Assembly (NCBI GenBank): GCA_902602655.1 | Contig: CACKRM010000002.1 | Location: 41,361 to 105,360 of the forward strand | Reading direction: 5' to 3' | From: an uncultured Pelagibacteraceae bacterium | Lineage (GTDB): Bacteria; Pseudomonadota; Alphaproteobacteria; Pelagibacterales; Pelagibacteraceae | DNA: 64,000 bases | Shown: positions 51,613 through 60,225 of the stretch, piece by piece | Layout: each line of letters starts with the position of its first letter | Position numbering within the stretch: position 1 is the first letter of the stretch | Program-made: the position numbers and the translations under genes | Notes under the pieces: model-generated | Database searches by the model: none | What the model was told of the DNA's origin: nothing | What the model saw: the letters and a program-made list of their open reading frames with translations, nothing else

Positions 51613-52098
51613 ATGTTTAAAAAAATTTTTATAATTCTAATTGCTACATTTATTTTTTTTCAATATTTAGATGTTTCATATAGTGCGGGGGGTGATAGTG
51701 ATAGTAGTAGTAGTTATTTAGATCTATATAAAGAAGCTAAACGATATGTTATTAGAGCAAAAAAATTGGAGGAAAAAAATAAAACTGACAGAGCATCAAA
51801 ATTATATTCTCAAGCTTTAGAGAAGTTAAGAGATGCATATAAGGCTGATAGAAATAATCCTGACATTTTAAATTATCTTGGATTTACATTAAGAAAAACT
51901 GGGAAATTTGAGGAGGCAGAAAAATATTATCTAGCAGGTTTGAAAATAAAGCCCAATCACAATGGTATAAATGAGTATTTAGGAGAGCTTTATGTAAAAA
52001 CTGGTAGAATGAACTTAGCTAAAGAAAGATTGGCGGTTCTAAAAAGTTGTAATTGTGAAGAATACGATGAGTTAAAAGAGGTCATAGAAAAAAATTAA
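51613..52098 (+). CDS. TPR-repeat exported protein, 161 aa
   Basis: The ORF track starts at 51598 with a TTG codon, but the ATG at 51613 gives a regular signal peptide (MFKKIFIILIATFIFFQYL, then SYSAGG). After a serine/aspartate linker (GGDSDSSSSYLDLYKEAKRY) the protein has two or three tetratricopeptide repeats, for example AYKADRNNPDILNYLGFTLRKTGKFEEAEKYYLAGLKIKP (quoted in part). A CNCEEYDEL motif is near the end. It is a periplasmic scaffold for protein contacts. It follows pxpA closely and precedes a DoxX gene. Confidence 0.82.
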   Translation: MFKKIFIILIATFIFFQYLDVSYSAGGDSDSSSSYLDLYKEAKRYVIRAKKLEEKNKTDRASKLYSQALEKLRDAYKADRNNPDILNYLGFTLRKTGKFEEAEKYYLAGLKIKPNHNGINEYLGELYVKTGRMNLAKERLAVLKSCNCEEYDELKEVIEKN

Positions 52099-52488
52099 AT
52101 GCATATAGTAGAAGTTTTTGGAAGATTTTTTATATCATTACTATTTTTAATTGAAGCTGTTAAAAAATTCTTTAATCCTGATATAAGTATGATGTACATG
52201 TCTGATCATGGCGTACCTGAATTTTTATTTTATCCTTCAATAGCTTTTGAAATAATAGTGCCATTATTATTAATAGTTGGATATAAAATTAGAATTGTTG
52301 CATCTTTGTTGGTATTATTTGTTTTAACCGTTACGTTAATTTTTCATACACATCATATTTTTGGAGATTCAATGCAACTTACAATATTTTTAAAGAATAT
52401 TTCTATAATTGGTGGGTTATTAATAGTGATTGCAAACAAGCCTCAAATTTGTAGTTTAGATTATCATTATGAGTCTAAAAGAAAGTAG
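52099..52488 (+). CDS. DoxX-family membrane protein
   Basis: The 129-residue protein has four membrane helices, with GRFFISLLFLIEAVKKFFNPD at the start, LFYPSIAFEIIVPLLLIVGYKIRIVASLLVLFV (in part) and HIFGDSMQLTIFLKNISIIGGLLIV (in part), the usual DoxX layout. Such proteins have been linked to thiosulfate:quinone oxidoreductase or oxidative stress, but most are uncharacterised. It begins directly at the TPR gene's stop codon and is 5 bases upstream of the 148-residue gene. Confidence 0.82.
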   Translation: MHIVEVFGRFFISLLFLIEAVKKFFNPDISMMYMSDHGVPEFLFYPSIAFEIIVPLLLIVGYKIRIVASLLVLFVLTVTLIFHTHHIFGDSMQLTIFLKNISIIGGLLIVIANKPQICSLDYHYESKRK

Positions 52489-52493
52489 TAGTT

Positions 52494-52940
52494 TTGCCAA
52501 AAAAGAAAGAAGAAATTCATAATTTATTTAAACCTCAATTGACTCCAAAAGAAATGTTTGAGCTAGGCGTTTTTGGTGGTTCTTATTTTAACAAAAAACA
52601 ATTAAGAGAATTTCCAAAGTCATGGTTCAAAAAAGCAAAGTTAAGTGAAAAATTTGATGTTAAAATAAATAGATTTAAAATTAAATCAGGTTTAACAAGA
52701 CAAGAATGGATTAAAAAAGGCTGGATATTTAAAGAAGATCCTCTTGGATGGTTCCAATGGTATTGTAGGTACACCAATGGTAGAAGAATTCAAAAAGTTG
52801 ATGAAATTCAAATTCAAAGGTGGCTTAACTTTACTCGACATGTAAAAGCAATCGAAAAAAATTGTGAACCTAACGATTTGACATGTAGAAGAAGACAAAG
52901 GCAGGCAATACTTCAGTGGGCTTACAATCCCTTTATTTAA
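52494..52940 (+). CDS. Conserved uncharacterised protein, 148 aa (basic, tryptophan-rich)
   Basis: This soluble basic protein starts at TTG 52494 or perhaps at ATG 52551 (MFELGVFGGSYF). It contains MFELGVFGGSYFNKKQLREF, then RQEWIKKGWIFKEDPLGWFQWYCRYTNGRR (in part) and CEPNDLTCRRRQRQAILQWAYNP. I recall similar sequences in fungi, algae and large DNA viruses, with the GWFQWYCRY and RRQRQAxLxWAY blocks conserved, but with no known function; this memory should be tested. Aromatic and arginine-rich blocks suggest nucleic acid binding. It is cotranscribed with DoxX and overlaps the convergent dctM end by 8 bases. Confidence 0.78.
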   Translation: MPKKKEEIHNLFKPQLTPKEMFELGVFGGSYFNKKQLREFPKSWFKKAKLSEKFDVKINRFKIKSGLTRQEWIKKGWIFKEDPLGWFQWYCRYTNGRRIQKVDEIQIQRWLNFTRHVKAIEKNCEPNDLTCRRRQRQAILQWAYNPFI

Positions 52941-54243
52941 GAGGTTGAATCATTTGCTCTGGTAACCAAAGGGCTAGCTGAGGAAATGCTATAATTATAA
53001 TTACAGCTAAAATCATTAAAAGAAAAAGTGGAAAAGCACTTCTGGCAATAAAACCCATGTCTTTTTTTGCCATTCCTTGAAGAACAAATAAATTAAATCC
53101 AACTGGTGGTGTAATTTGTGCCATTTCTACAACTATAACTAAATATATACCGAACCAAATCATATCAAACCCAGCCTGACGTATCATTGGTTCAATGATT
53201 GCCATTGTTAAGACTACAGCTGAAATCCCGTCTAAAAACATTCCAAGAATTATATAAAACAAAGTTAATACTAGTAATAACATATACGGTGAAAGTTGAA
53301 GTGTATCGATAAAAACTGCCAAGTTTTTAGGTAGGCCAGTGAAAGCCATTGCTAAAGTTAAAAAAGATGATCCAGCCAATATAAAAGCTATCATGCAAGA
53401 TGTTTTAGTTGCGCCTAGTAATGATTTACTAAAAGATTCTTTAGTTAGACTTTTCTGAAAATAAGATAATGTCAACGCTCCCAAAACTCCGAGGGAAGCT
53501 GCTTCTGTAGCCGTAGCTATTCCAGCATAAATAGATCCGATTACTGCAAAAATTAAAAGAACAACAGGAAGTAATTGTCCTGACTGTTTTATTTTTTCAA
53601 TAAAAGAAAAATCTTCACTAATAATTGGCATAATCTTTTTATTTCTTAAAGACCAACCAACAACGTAGATCATGAATAAAAATGCTAATCCAATACCAGG
53701 AATTATACCCGCTATAAAGAGTTTTGCTATGGACTCTTCAACTGTAACACCATAAATAATTAAAATAATTGATGGTGGTATTAAAAGACCTAAGGTGCCC
53801 GATCCTGCCAAAGTTCCCAAAAGAAAGCTCTCTGGATAATTTCTTTTTCGTAATTCTGGAATAGACATCTTTCCGACCGTGGCTACTGTAGCTGCTGATG
53901 AACCTGAAATAGCTGCAAAGATAGCACAACCTAATATGTTTACATGTATTAAGCCTCCGGGTAATTTTGATAGCCAGGGTGATAAGCCTTTAAATAAATT
54001 TTCTGATAATTTTGTTCGAAACAAAATTTCTCCCATCCAAACAAAAAGTGGCAAAGCTGTAAGCGACCAAGATGAGCCCATGCTCCACATGGTTGTTGCC
54101 ATTGCATCTCCAACCGGTCTTGAGGTAAACATCATCATTCCTATAGTGGAAACTCCAATCATGCTTATTCCAACCCAAACTCCCGATCCCAGGAAAATTA
54201 ATAAAACACTTATAAAAAATATTGTTAGATAAACTTCAAGCAT
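52933..54243 (-). CDS. dctM: TRAP transporter large permease (DctM), second system
   Basis: The 436-residue DctM has about twelve helices with family motifs ALPLFVWMGEILFRTKLSENLF (in part), AAISGSSAATVATVGKMSIPEL and GTLGLLIPPSIILIIYGVT. It overlaps dctQ by 8 bases. This second TRAP system has different SBP type and neighbours from the one at 3-7 kb and has no catabolic genes beside it, so its substrate is open. Confidence 0.9.
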   Translation of the reverse strand: MLEVYLTIFFISVLLIFLGSGVWVGISMIGVSTIGMMMFTSRPVGDAMATTMWSMGSSWSLTALPLFVWMGEILFRTKLSENLFKGLSPWLSKLPGGLIHVNILGCAIFAAISGSSAATVATVGKMSIPELRKRNYPESFLLGTLAGSGTLGLLIPPSIILIIYGVTVEESIAKLFIAGIIPGIGLAFLFMIYVVGWSLRNKKIMPIISEDFSFIEKIKQSGQLLPVVLLIFAVIGSIYAGIATATEAASLGVLGALTLSYFQKSLTKESFSKSLLGATKTSCMIAFILAGSSFLTLAMAFTGLPKNLAVFIDTLQLSPYMLLLVLTLFYIILGMFLDGISAVVLTMAIIEPMIRQAGFDMIWFGIYLVIVVEMAQITPPVGFNLFVLQGMAKKDMGFIARSAFPLFLLMILAVIIIIAFPQLALWLPEQMIQPLK

Positions 54244-54727
54244 TTGGTTTAGAAATAAATAGTTTTAAAAAATTATGTGTAATGCAAACAAAAAATATTA
54301 TTGAACCTATTGCTACTCCTGTTTGTGGTATCCACAGTAAAATCTCATCTGCTCCTTGGCTTCTTTCACCGAGTTGAATTGATACAACCCACATTTTAAT
54401 AAAATAAAAAGCTAAAAAACCTGACAAAAATGTAGAGATTGCTAAACACCAAATAGTTAAAAATTTTAATAAACCTCCTTTTGCTTTTTCAAGAAACAAA
54501 GTAATTCTAATATGACCGTTTTCATTGAATGTGTAGGCTAGCGCTAAAAAGGAAGCGGTGGCTAAGCTATAACCGGAATATTCTGTCAAACCACGAATAT
54601 AAAATCCGAAAATTCTAGATGCTATACCTACAACTATAGTTGCTAATATGAGAATTAAAAAAAATGATGCGACGTATCCAGAGTATCTGTAAAGAGAATT
54701 TAAAAATTTGTCTATTTTACAAAGCAT
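54236..54727 (-). CDS. dctQ: TRAP transporter small permease (DctQ), second system
   Basis: The 163-residue protein has four helices: YVASFFLILILATIVVGIASRIFG, then YSGYSLATASFLALAYTF, with NENGHIRITLFLEKAKG between, a typical DctQ feature, and IGSIIFFVCITHNFLKL near the end. Its ATG is one base after an intergenic hairpin on the minus strand, so the usual RBS region is inside the stem; translation may need the hairpin to open or be coupled to a read-through event. Confidence 0.87.
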   Translation of the reverse strand: MLCKIDKFLNSLYRYSGYVASFFLILILATIVVGIASRIFGFYIRGLTEYSGYSLATASFLALAYTFNENGHIRITLFLEKAKGGLLKFLTIWCLAISTFLSGFLAFYFIKMWVVSIQLGERSQGADEILLWIPQTGVAIGSIIFFVCITHNFLKLFISKPNA

Positions 54728-54754
54728 AAAGGCCGTACCTATTATACGGCCTTT
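54728..54754 (-). terminator. Hairpin abutting the dctQ start codon
   Basis: On the minus strand AAAGGCCGTA pairs with TACGGCCTTT around a 7-base loop, and the dctQ ATG begins immediately after the stem. It lies 15 bases downstream of the dctP stop. It can act both as a partial terminator/mRNA stabiliser for dctP and as a structure that hides the dctQ ribosome-binding site. Confidence 0.75.
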
Positions 54755-54769
54755 TTGCTTAAAAAAAAT

Positions 54770-55741
54770 TTATTTATATGCTGATAAAACAGATTGTCCT
54801 CTTGAACCTGCTCTACCTGCCCATTCTTTAGACATAGTAGCACCAACTTTTTCAAAGTGACTTTGCAAAGCTGCATTTACTTTTCCAACTTCCATACCAG
54901 CATCAGATAAAGCTTTTTTGTCTGCAACATTACCTCTTTTAGATAAAGCCCAACCTTTTCTTTCTGCAACAGCTGCTTGCTTCATAACCATTTTTTTAGT
55001 TGCGTCATCAAGTTTATTCCATGCTTTTTTATTTACAACAACCATGTTTTTTGGAAACCAAGCTGCAATATCATAAAAATATTTAACACCATTTTCCCAA
55101 ATTTTGCTGTTTTTACCAGTTGTTGGTGATGTGATCATGCTTTCAACCATTCCAGTTGAAAATGCTTGACTAATCGCTACCGCTTCTAGCTTAGTTGGTT
55201 TCATGCCTGTAAGTTCTGCAATTCGAATTGTTGCAGAATTGTATGCTCTAAATTTAAGTCCCTTAAGATCACTTACAGAATTAATAGCTTTTTTACTATA
55301 TAACCCTTGAGCTGGCCAAGGAACTGCATAAAGAAAAACTAATCCTTTTTCATCAAGTCCTTTAACCAATTCTGGTTTTGAAACTTTATAAAGTTTTTGT
55401 GCATCAGAGTAAGTTTGTGCAACGAAAGGAATTGAATCCACTTCTAAAAGCGGATCGAAGCTTCCATGTGCAGACATAAATCTTTCACCAATTTGTGTTT
55501 GTCCAGTTTGTACAGCTCTTAGAATAGCTCCACCTTTAAATAAAGAACCGCCTGGGTGAGTTTTAATTGTAAGTTTACCGCCAGACTTCTCAGTAACAGC
55601 ATCTGCAAATTCTTTTGCGTTTGCTGAATGGAAGTTGCTTGCTCCGTAAGCCAAAGCCATATTCCATGTCTCTGCTTGTGCTGTACTGAGTGTAATAAAC
55701 AAAGATGTGACTATTACACCAATTTTTTTTAAAATTTTCAT
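54770..55741 (-). CDS. dctP: TRAP periplasmic binding protein (DctP), second system
   Basis: The 323-residue protein has a signal peptide (MKILKKIGVIVTSLFITLSTAQA) and a DctP fold: AYGASNFHSANAKEFADAV, SDLKGLKFRAYNSATIRIAELTG (in part) with the conserved arginine, and EAVAISQAFSTGMVESMITS. It collects an organic acid or related anion in the periplasm. It differs from the sulfonate-island DctP in length and in the binding-site region. Substrate is unknown. Confidence 0.9.
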   Translation of the reverse strand: MKILKKIGVIVTSLFITLSTAQAETWNMALAYGASNFHSANAKEFADAVTEKSGGKLTIKTHPGGSLFKGGAILRAVQTGQTQIGERFMSAHGSFDPLLEVDSIPFVAQTYSDAQKLYKVSKPELVKGLDEKGLVFLYAVPWPAQGLYSKKAINSVSDLKGLKFRAYNSATIRIAELTGMKPTKLEAVAISQAFSTGMVESMITSPTTGKNSKIWENGVKYFYDIAAWFPKNMVVVNKKAWNKLDDATKKMVMKQAAVAERKGWALSKRGNVADKKALSDAGMEVGKVNAALQSHFEKVGATMSKEWAGRAGSRGQSVLSAYK

Positions 55742-55812
55742 TTAACCCCCTTTGTTTGAAATATTTTAATATCTTATTTGACTAGTTGGCTTAACAAAAA
55801 TCAAGAGAAATT

Positions 55813-57129
55813 TTAAAATTTTTTAAGTATTTTTGAGAAATAAAAGTTAAGTGTTATTGATCTTATTAACATAAAAAATAATACAGATAGCCAAAGTCCA
55901 TTATTATTCAAATATTCAACTGCATAAATAGAAAATACAATGAATAAAACAACCGAGATGAACATTGCGTTTCTCATTTCAGCTGTTTGTGTTGCTCCGA
56001 TAAAAATTCCATCAAATTGATAACAAAATGAAGCTACTGGAGGTATTAAAATTATCCAAAAAATAAAGCCATAAGCTAAAAATCGGATATAATCTAAATC
56101 AGTAAAAGCGTTTATTATAAGTTTATAACTTAAAACATAGAAAAGTGAGATTATAATTCCAGAAAAAAAACTTAATTCAAAAGAATTAATTACTGTCTTT
56201 AAAAAAACTTTTTTTGTTTTTCTCCCTATTACAAAACCAATGATTGATTCTGTTGAAAAAGCATAAGAGTCTAGAAAAAAAGATGCTAACATTATAAATT
56301 GCAATAATAATGTATTAGCGGCAAGATAATCTTCTCCCAATTTTGCGCTTTGAAACGTAATCCATAAAAATGCAAACAGTAAAAAAACACTTCTCAAAAA
56401 TATATCAAAGTTAATATTGAAAAGTTTCATAATTTTTTTTCTTATAAAAATTTTTTCAAATCTTGGAATTTGATTAAATCGATGTTTAAAGTAAAAAAAA
56501 CAGACAAACATTGAGATGAATACTGTTAAGTATGATGACACAACTGTACCTAGTGCTACACCGTAGATTTCAAGATTCATATTTTTAACAAAAAATATAC
56601 TCAAAAAAATATTCATAATACAAAAAAATATAACTACTGAACTTGAAAAGAATGTTTTTTGAATACCGAGAAAAAAGCCAATAATAACATAAATAATAAG
56701 TTCAGCCGGTATAGAAAAGATACGAATTGAAACATATTTTTCTATTAAAATACTAGTCTCTAAAGAGGGTGAAAAAGAAATATTAATATTGGATAGTATT
56801 AATGGTTTACACAAAATTACAATAATGGATAAAATAAGAGCTAATAATAAATTTCTTATTATTGTTCTTGCCACTTCTTTATAATCGCCTTTACCTAATG
56901 CTTGAGATACTACTCCCACAGTTGCCATTCTTAAAAATCCAAGGCTTCCAATAATCATAGTTAAAACGGATGACGAAATGCTTAACGCTGCTAGAAATTT
57001 TTCACTAGATAAATGACCCATTAAAGCTGTATCTACAAACCCTACAGCTGGAATCGCAATATTTGCAAAAAAAATTGGTACTGATAATTGAAAAATATAA
57101 AGTTTTGAAACGTTTTGTGAATATTTCAT
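55813..57129 (-). CDS. MATE-family multidrug/metabolite efflux transporter
   Basis: The 438-residue protein has about twelve helices in two MATE repeats. The first opens IAIPAVGFVDTALMGHLSSEKFLAALSISSSV (in part), the standard MATE signature, followed by FLRMATVGVVSQALGKGDYKEVARTIIRN. It resembles DinF-like members. It exports organic cations or other toxic compounds with sodium or proton coupling. It is monocistronic and divergent from the second TerC gene. Confidence 0.9.
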   Translation of the reverse strand: MKYSQNVSKLYIFQLSVPIFFANIAIPAVGFVDTALMGHLSSEKFLAALSISSSVLTMIIGSLGFLRMATVGVVSQALGKGDYKEVARTIIRNLLLALILSIIVILCKPLILSNINISFSPSLETSILIEKYVSIRIFSIPAELIIYVIIGFFLGIQKTFFSSSVVIFFCIMNIFLSIFFVKNMNLEIYGVALGTVVSSYLTVFISMFVCFFYFKHRFNQIPRFEKIFIRKKIMKLFNINFDIFLRSVFLLFAFLWITFQSAKLGEDYLAANTLLLQFIMLASFFLDSYAFSTESIIGFVIGRKTKKVFLKTVINSFELSFFSGIIISLFYVLSYKLIINAFTDLDYIRFLAYGFIFWIILIPPVASFCYQFDGIFIGATQTAEMRNAMFISVVLFIVFSIYAVEYLNNNGLWLSVLFFMLIRSITLNFYFSKILKKF

Positions 57130-57212
57130 TGGCTTATAGCAATAAATTAATCTTTATTCTGATACAATAAGTATATATAAAAATAACATTATTTAATTAA
57201 AAATAACAACAG

Positions 57213-57833
57213 ATGTTAGAACCATTTATAATTTTTGTTCAAATAATCATTATTGATATAGTGATGGCAGCAGATAATGCGATCATTATAGGTCTTATAG
57301 CTGCTAGCTACGCAAAAGAAAATAGAAAAAAAATTATTGCTTGGGGCGTTGCGGCAGCATTTTTTTTTAGAATTTTCTTTGCCTTAGGTGCTACTGTAAT
57401 TTTGGAGTATGCTTGGCTTAAAATAGCTGGTGGAGTGTTGTTGTTATGGGTGGTAAATAATCTTAGACAAGATTTTTTTAATTCTAAAAAAATTAGATCA
57501 CCACTAATAAAATCTAAGGAACCAACTTCTTTTGCCCAAGGTGTTTATAGAGTTTTAATAGCAGATTTAGTTCTCAGCTTAGACAATGTCTTAGGAGTAG
57601 TGGGAGCTTCAAAAAATTATTACGCTTTGATGATAATTGGTCTTATTCTGTCTGTTTTGATAGTTGCTACACTGGCTACATATTTTGCAAACTACATTAA
57701 AGAGCACAAATGGTTAGGTTATTTAGGTTTGTTTGTAATAATGATTGTTGCAATGCAATTAATAATAGGAGGACTAACAAATCTTGAGGTCTTAACTATT
57801 AATGAGCGTTTTGAATTTCTTTTCAATATATAA
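57213..57833 (+). CDS. TerC-family integral membrane protein, second copy
   Basis: This 206-residue protein is a paralogue of the TerC protein at 8323, with DIVMAADNAIIIGLIA near residue 15 and DLVLSLDNVLGVVGAS near 120 carrying the acidic motifs, and about six helices. The two share the pattern IIIG, RKKxIxWG and GGxLLLxxV but have clearly diverged. It stands alone with its own terminator, so it is probably the general copy, whereas the other is in the GMC/SDR operon. Confidence 0.87.
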   Translation: MLEPFIIFVQIIIIDIVMAADNAIIIGLIAASYAKENRKKIIAWGVAAAFFFRIFFALGATVILEYAWLKIAGGVLLLWVVNNLRQDFFNSKKIRSPLIKSKEPTSFAQGVYRVLIADLVLSLDNVLGVVGASKNYYALMIIGLILSVLIVATLATYFANYIKEHKWLGYLGLFVIMIVAMQLIIGGLTNLEVLTINERFEFLFNI

Positions 57834-57837
57834 AAAA

Positions 57838-57866
57838 AAACCCGCTTGAAAATTTCAAGCGGGTTT
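57838..57866. terminator. Strong terminator after terC, shared with the beta-barrel gene
   Basis: AAACCCGCTTGAAA pairs with the following TTTCAAGCGGGTTT, flanked by runs of A and T on both sides. It lies between the convergent TerC and outer-membrane genes and should work in both directions. Confidence 0.9.
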
Positions 57867-57891
57867 AATTTTTTAGTCTTATAAAATTTTA

Positions 57892-58557
57892 TTAAAATTT
57901 ATAGCCAACAGATAATCTAATAGCAGTAGCTTCTGTTTCCGCTGAAATAGTGTTAGCGCCAAGAGTTGCTTCTGAACTATCTTTATAACTGTCAAAATCT
58001 GAATAAGTAGCTTCTAATTTACCGTAGTAATTTCCGCCAATATCAGATTTAAATCCTAATCCAACTTGGTAACCCATAACATTTTGGTCACCATAGCTCG
58101 ATCCATTATTTAATGCTTCTTGTGTGTTAATTGTAGTATTTGAAATACCACCTTTAACATAAGCATTTCCACCCATTGCTGAGTAGACAGGATATTCACC
58201 ATAAACCATTATGAAATTTTTTAACTCAGCTTTCGCTGTGTACGTACCAGTGTCTTGACCGTCTCCAGATGTAGTAGTATCAGAACGTGATTTATTACCC
58301 AACTCTCTAGCTGGAATGTAAGAAATCCCTATAGCACCACCGTTGTCAGTGATGTGTTCGATAAATAATTCTGGAACTAAAAGATCTTCAGAATGACTTC
58401 CTTTTGTCACTTCTCCTGAGTCACGTAGCGTCTCAGAACCATCTGTCTCTAAAGAAACAAATGCTGCAGAAATTCCAACTCCTATTTCAGCTTTTAAAAC
58501 TGAAGTAGAGAACAAAACAACAAGCGCACTTAAAAAGCTTATTAATTTTTTATTCAT
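57892..58557 (-). CDS. Small outer-membrane beta-barrel protein
   Basis: The ATG at 58557 gives a proper signal peptide (MNKKLISFLSALVVLFSTSVLKA); the ORF track's start at 58587 adds a tail that does not fit. The mature 198-residue part has alternating polar/aromatic strands (AYVKGGISNTTIN, GYQVGLGFKSDIGGNYYGKLEATYSDF in part) and ends in RLSVGYKF, the C-terminal phenylalanine typical of outer-membrane barrels. An 8-stranded barrel is plausible. It has a 171-base upstream region with an inverted repeat, and may be a porin-like or adhesin-related protein. Confidence 0.82.
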   Translation of the reverse strand: MNKKLISFLSALVVLFSTSVLKAEIGVGISAAFVSLETDGSETLRDSGEVTKGSHSEDLLVPELFIEHITDNGGAIGISYIPARELGNKSRSDTTTSGDGQDTGTYTAKAELKNFIMVYGEYPVYSAMGGNAYVKGGISNTTINTQEALNNGSSYGDQNVMGYQVGLGFKSDIGGNYYGKLEATYSDFDSYKDSSEATLGANTISAETEATAIRLSVGYKF

Positions 58558-58698
58558 ACTAATTTCCTTCGTTAATATTAATTGCAATAAATAGTAAATA
58601 TTTTTTATATTATTTAAGAATAGGAGTCTAAGTTTATATAGAGCGTTTTTTTTTAAAAATTCAAAAAACTTGGATTTTTAGGGCTTTTTTTATGTTAT

Positions 58699-58720
58699 AA
58701 TGTGACATTTTTGTCACATT
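58699..58720. promoter_or_regulatory. Perfect inverted repeat between tctA and the beta-barrel gene
   Basis: The sequence TGTGACATTTTTGTCACA (arms of 9 bp when flanking A/T pairs are counted) lies 8 bases past the tctA stop and about 140 bases upstream of the beta-barrel start. It could be an operator for a dimeric regulator of the barrel gene or a weak terminator for tctA; no T run follows on the tctA strand. The halves resemble CRP/FNR half-sites, but the 8-base spacer is too long for a standard site. Confidence 0.4.
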
Positions 58721-58728
58721 TAACAATT

Positions 58729-60225
58729 TTATCTACCTATTAAAGGTCGTAAACTTTGCCAACTTATAATCGATATTGTGAAGAGAAGGATGATTAATGT
58801 CAAAGGTCTGTCCCATAAAAAATTAAAAGACCCGTCACTAATTAAGAGTGATCTCCTCAGATTTTCCTCCATTAATCCACCCAAAACAAAGGCTAAAATT
58901 AAAGGCGGCATTGGAAAATTATATAGTCTTAAAAATGTTGCTACAACTGCTATTCCTATCATTAAGAAGATGTCAAAATTATTGAATGACATTAAGTAGA
59001 TTCCAGTAACTGAAAAAAACAATATAAGAGGTATTAAAAAATTTTTTGGTGTAGCAAGAACTCTTGCAATATATGGGATTAAAGGCAGATTAAGAATTAA
59101 CAATATAACCATACCTATATACATCGACATAATCACAGACCAAAAGATTTCGGGATTTGTCATATAAAGTCTTGGCCCTGGTTGAATGCCAAAACCTAAA
59201 AGCGCACCTAGCATTACTGCTGTAGTTCCGCTTCCAGGTATTCCTAAAGTTAATAAAGGAACAAATGACCCAGAACATGCCGCATTATTTGCTGTTTCTG
59301 GTGCTGCAAGTCCATGAACACTTCCTTTTCCAAACTTTTGTTTTTCATCGTCGTTCACATAATTTCTTTCCATTCCATATGCTAAAAATGATGCAATTGT
59401 TGCGCCAGCACCAGGTAAAACACCAATTAAAAATCCTAAAACAGAAGACCTTGGAATAGATTTTAACATTTTGTTTCTTTCTTCCTTGTCTAGTCTTATT
59501 GAACCTAGTTGGGAAAGAGAAATTTGTTCAGTAGCACGACTTGGATCTTTCCCTTTTAAGATAATTGTTAAGGCTTCACTCATTGCAAATGTAGCCATAA
59601 CTATTAAAACAAAACTAATACCGTCAGTTAAGTTCATATTATTAAAAGTAAATCTTGTAATATCTGATAAAGAGTCTTGTCCAACTGTTGATAACATTAA
59701 TCCCAGGATAACCATCATCATCGCTTTTAAAAATTGACCTTTGGAAGAAAAAGCTGACACTGCAGTCAATCCTAAAACCATTAATGCAAAATAGTCTGGA
59801 GATCTGAAAGCTAAACTAATTTTTGAGAGGCTTGGTGCTGCAAACAACAAAAATATTGCTGAGATTGTTCCTCCTGCAAAAGAACTGTAAGCTGCTATTG
59901 CTAAAGCTTTACCAGCTTTCCCCTGTTGCGCCATTGGATATCCATCAAAGGCAGTTGCTACAGTTCCTGGTACTCCAGGTGCATTAATTAGAATTGATGA
60001 TGTAGATCCGCCAAATACTGCCCCGTAATATACTCCAGCCATTAATATTAAACCTGTGGCGGGTTCAAAACCGTAGGTGATTGGGATCATTAAAGCGATT
60101 GCCGTCATTGGTCCAAGTCCAGGCAGCATTCCAATAATAGTTCCAAAAAAACAACCCATCATTACCATTAAAATATTTTTGAGACTCAAAGCAGTATGTA
60201 AACCTATTAATATTCCTTCGATCAT
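58729..60225 (-). CDS. tctA: Tripartite tricarboxylate transporter, large permease TctA
   Basis: TctA is the large membrane component of a TTT transporter (498 residues, about twelve helices). Motifs are GTIIGMLPGLGPMTAIALMIPITYG (in part), VYYGAVFGGSTSSILINAPGVPGTVAT (in part) and PLLTLGIPGSGTTAVMLGALL, all typical. It carries tricarboxylate or dicarboxylate anions with cation coupling. It overlaps tctB by 4 bases. Confidence 0.95.
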   Translation of the reverse strand: MIEGILIGLHTALSLKNILMVMMGCFFGTIIGMLPGLGPMTAIALMIPITYGFEPATGLILMAGVYYGAVFGGSTSSILINAPGVPGTVATAFDGYPMAQQGKAGKALAIAAYSSFAGGTISAIFLLFAAPSLSKISLAFRSPDYFALMVLGLTAVSAFSSKGQFLKAMMMVILGLMLSTVGQDSLSDITRFTFNNMNLTDGISFVLIVMATFAMSEALTIILKGKDPSRATEQISLSQLGSIRLDKEERNKMLKSIPRSSVLGFLIGVLPGAGATIASFLAYGMERNYVNDDEKQKFGKGSVHGLAAPETANNAACSGSFVPLLTLGIPGSGTTAVMLGALLGFGIQPGPRLYMTNPEIFWSVIMSMYIGMVILLILNLPLIPYIARVLATPKNFLIPLILFFSVTGIYLMSFNNFDIFLMIGIAVVATFLRLYNFPMPPLILAFVLGGLMEENLRRSLLISDGSFNFLWDRPLTLIILLFTISIISWQSLRPLIGR

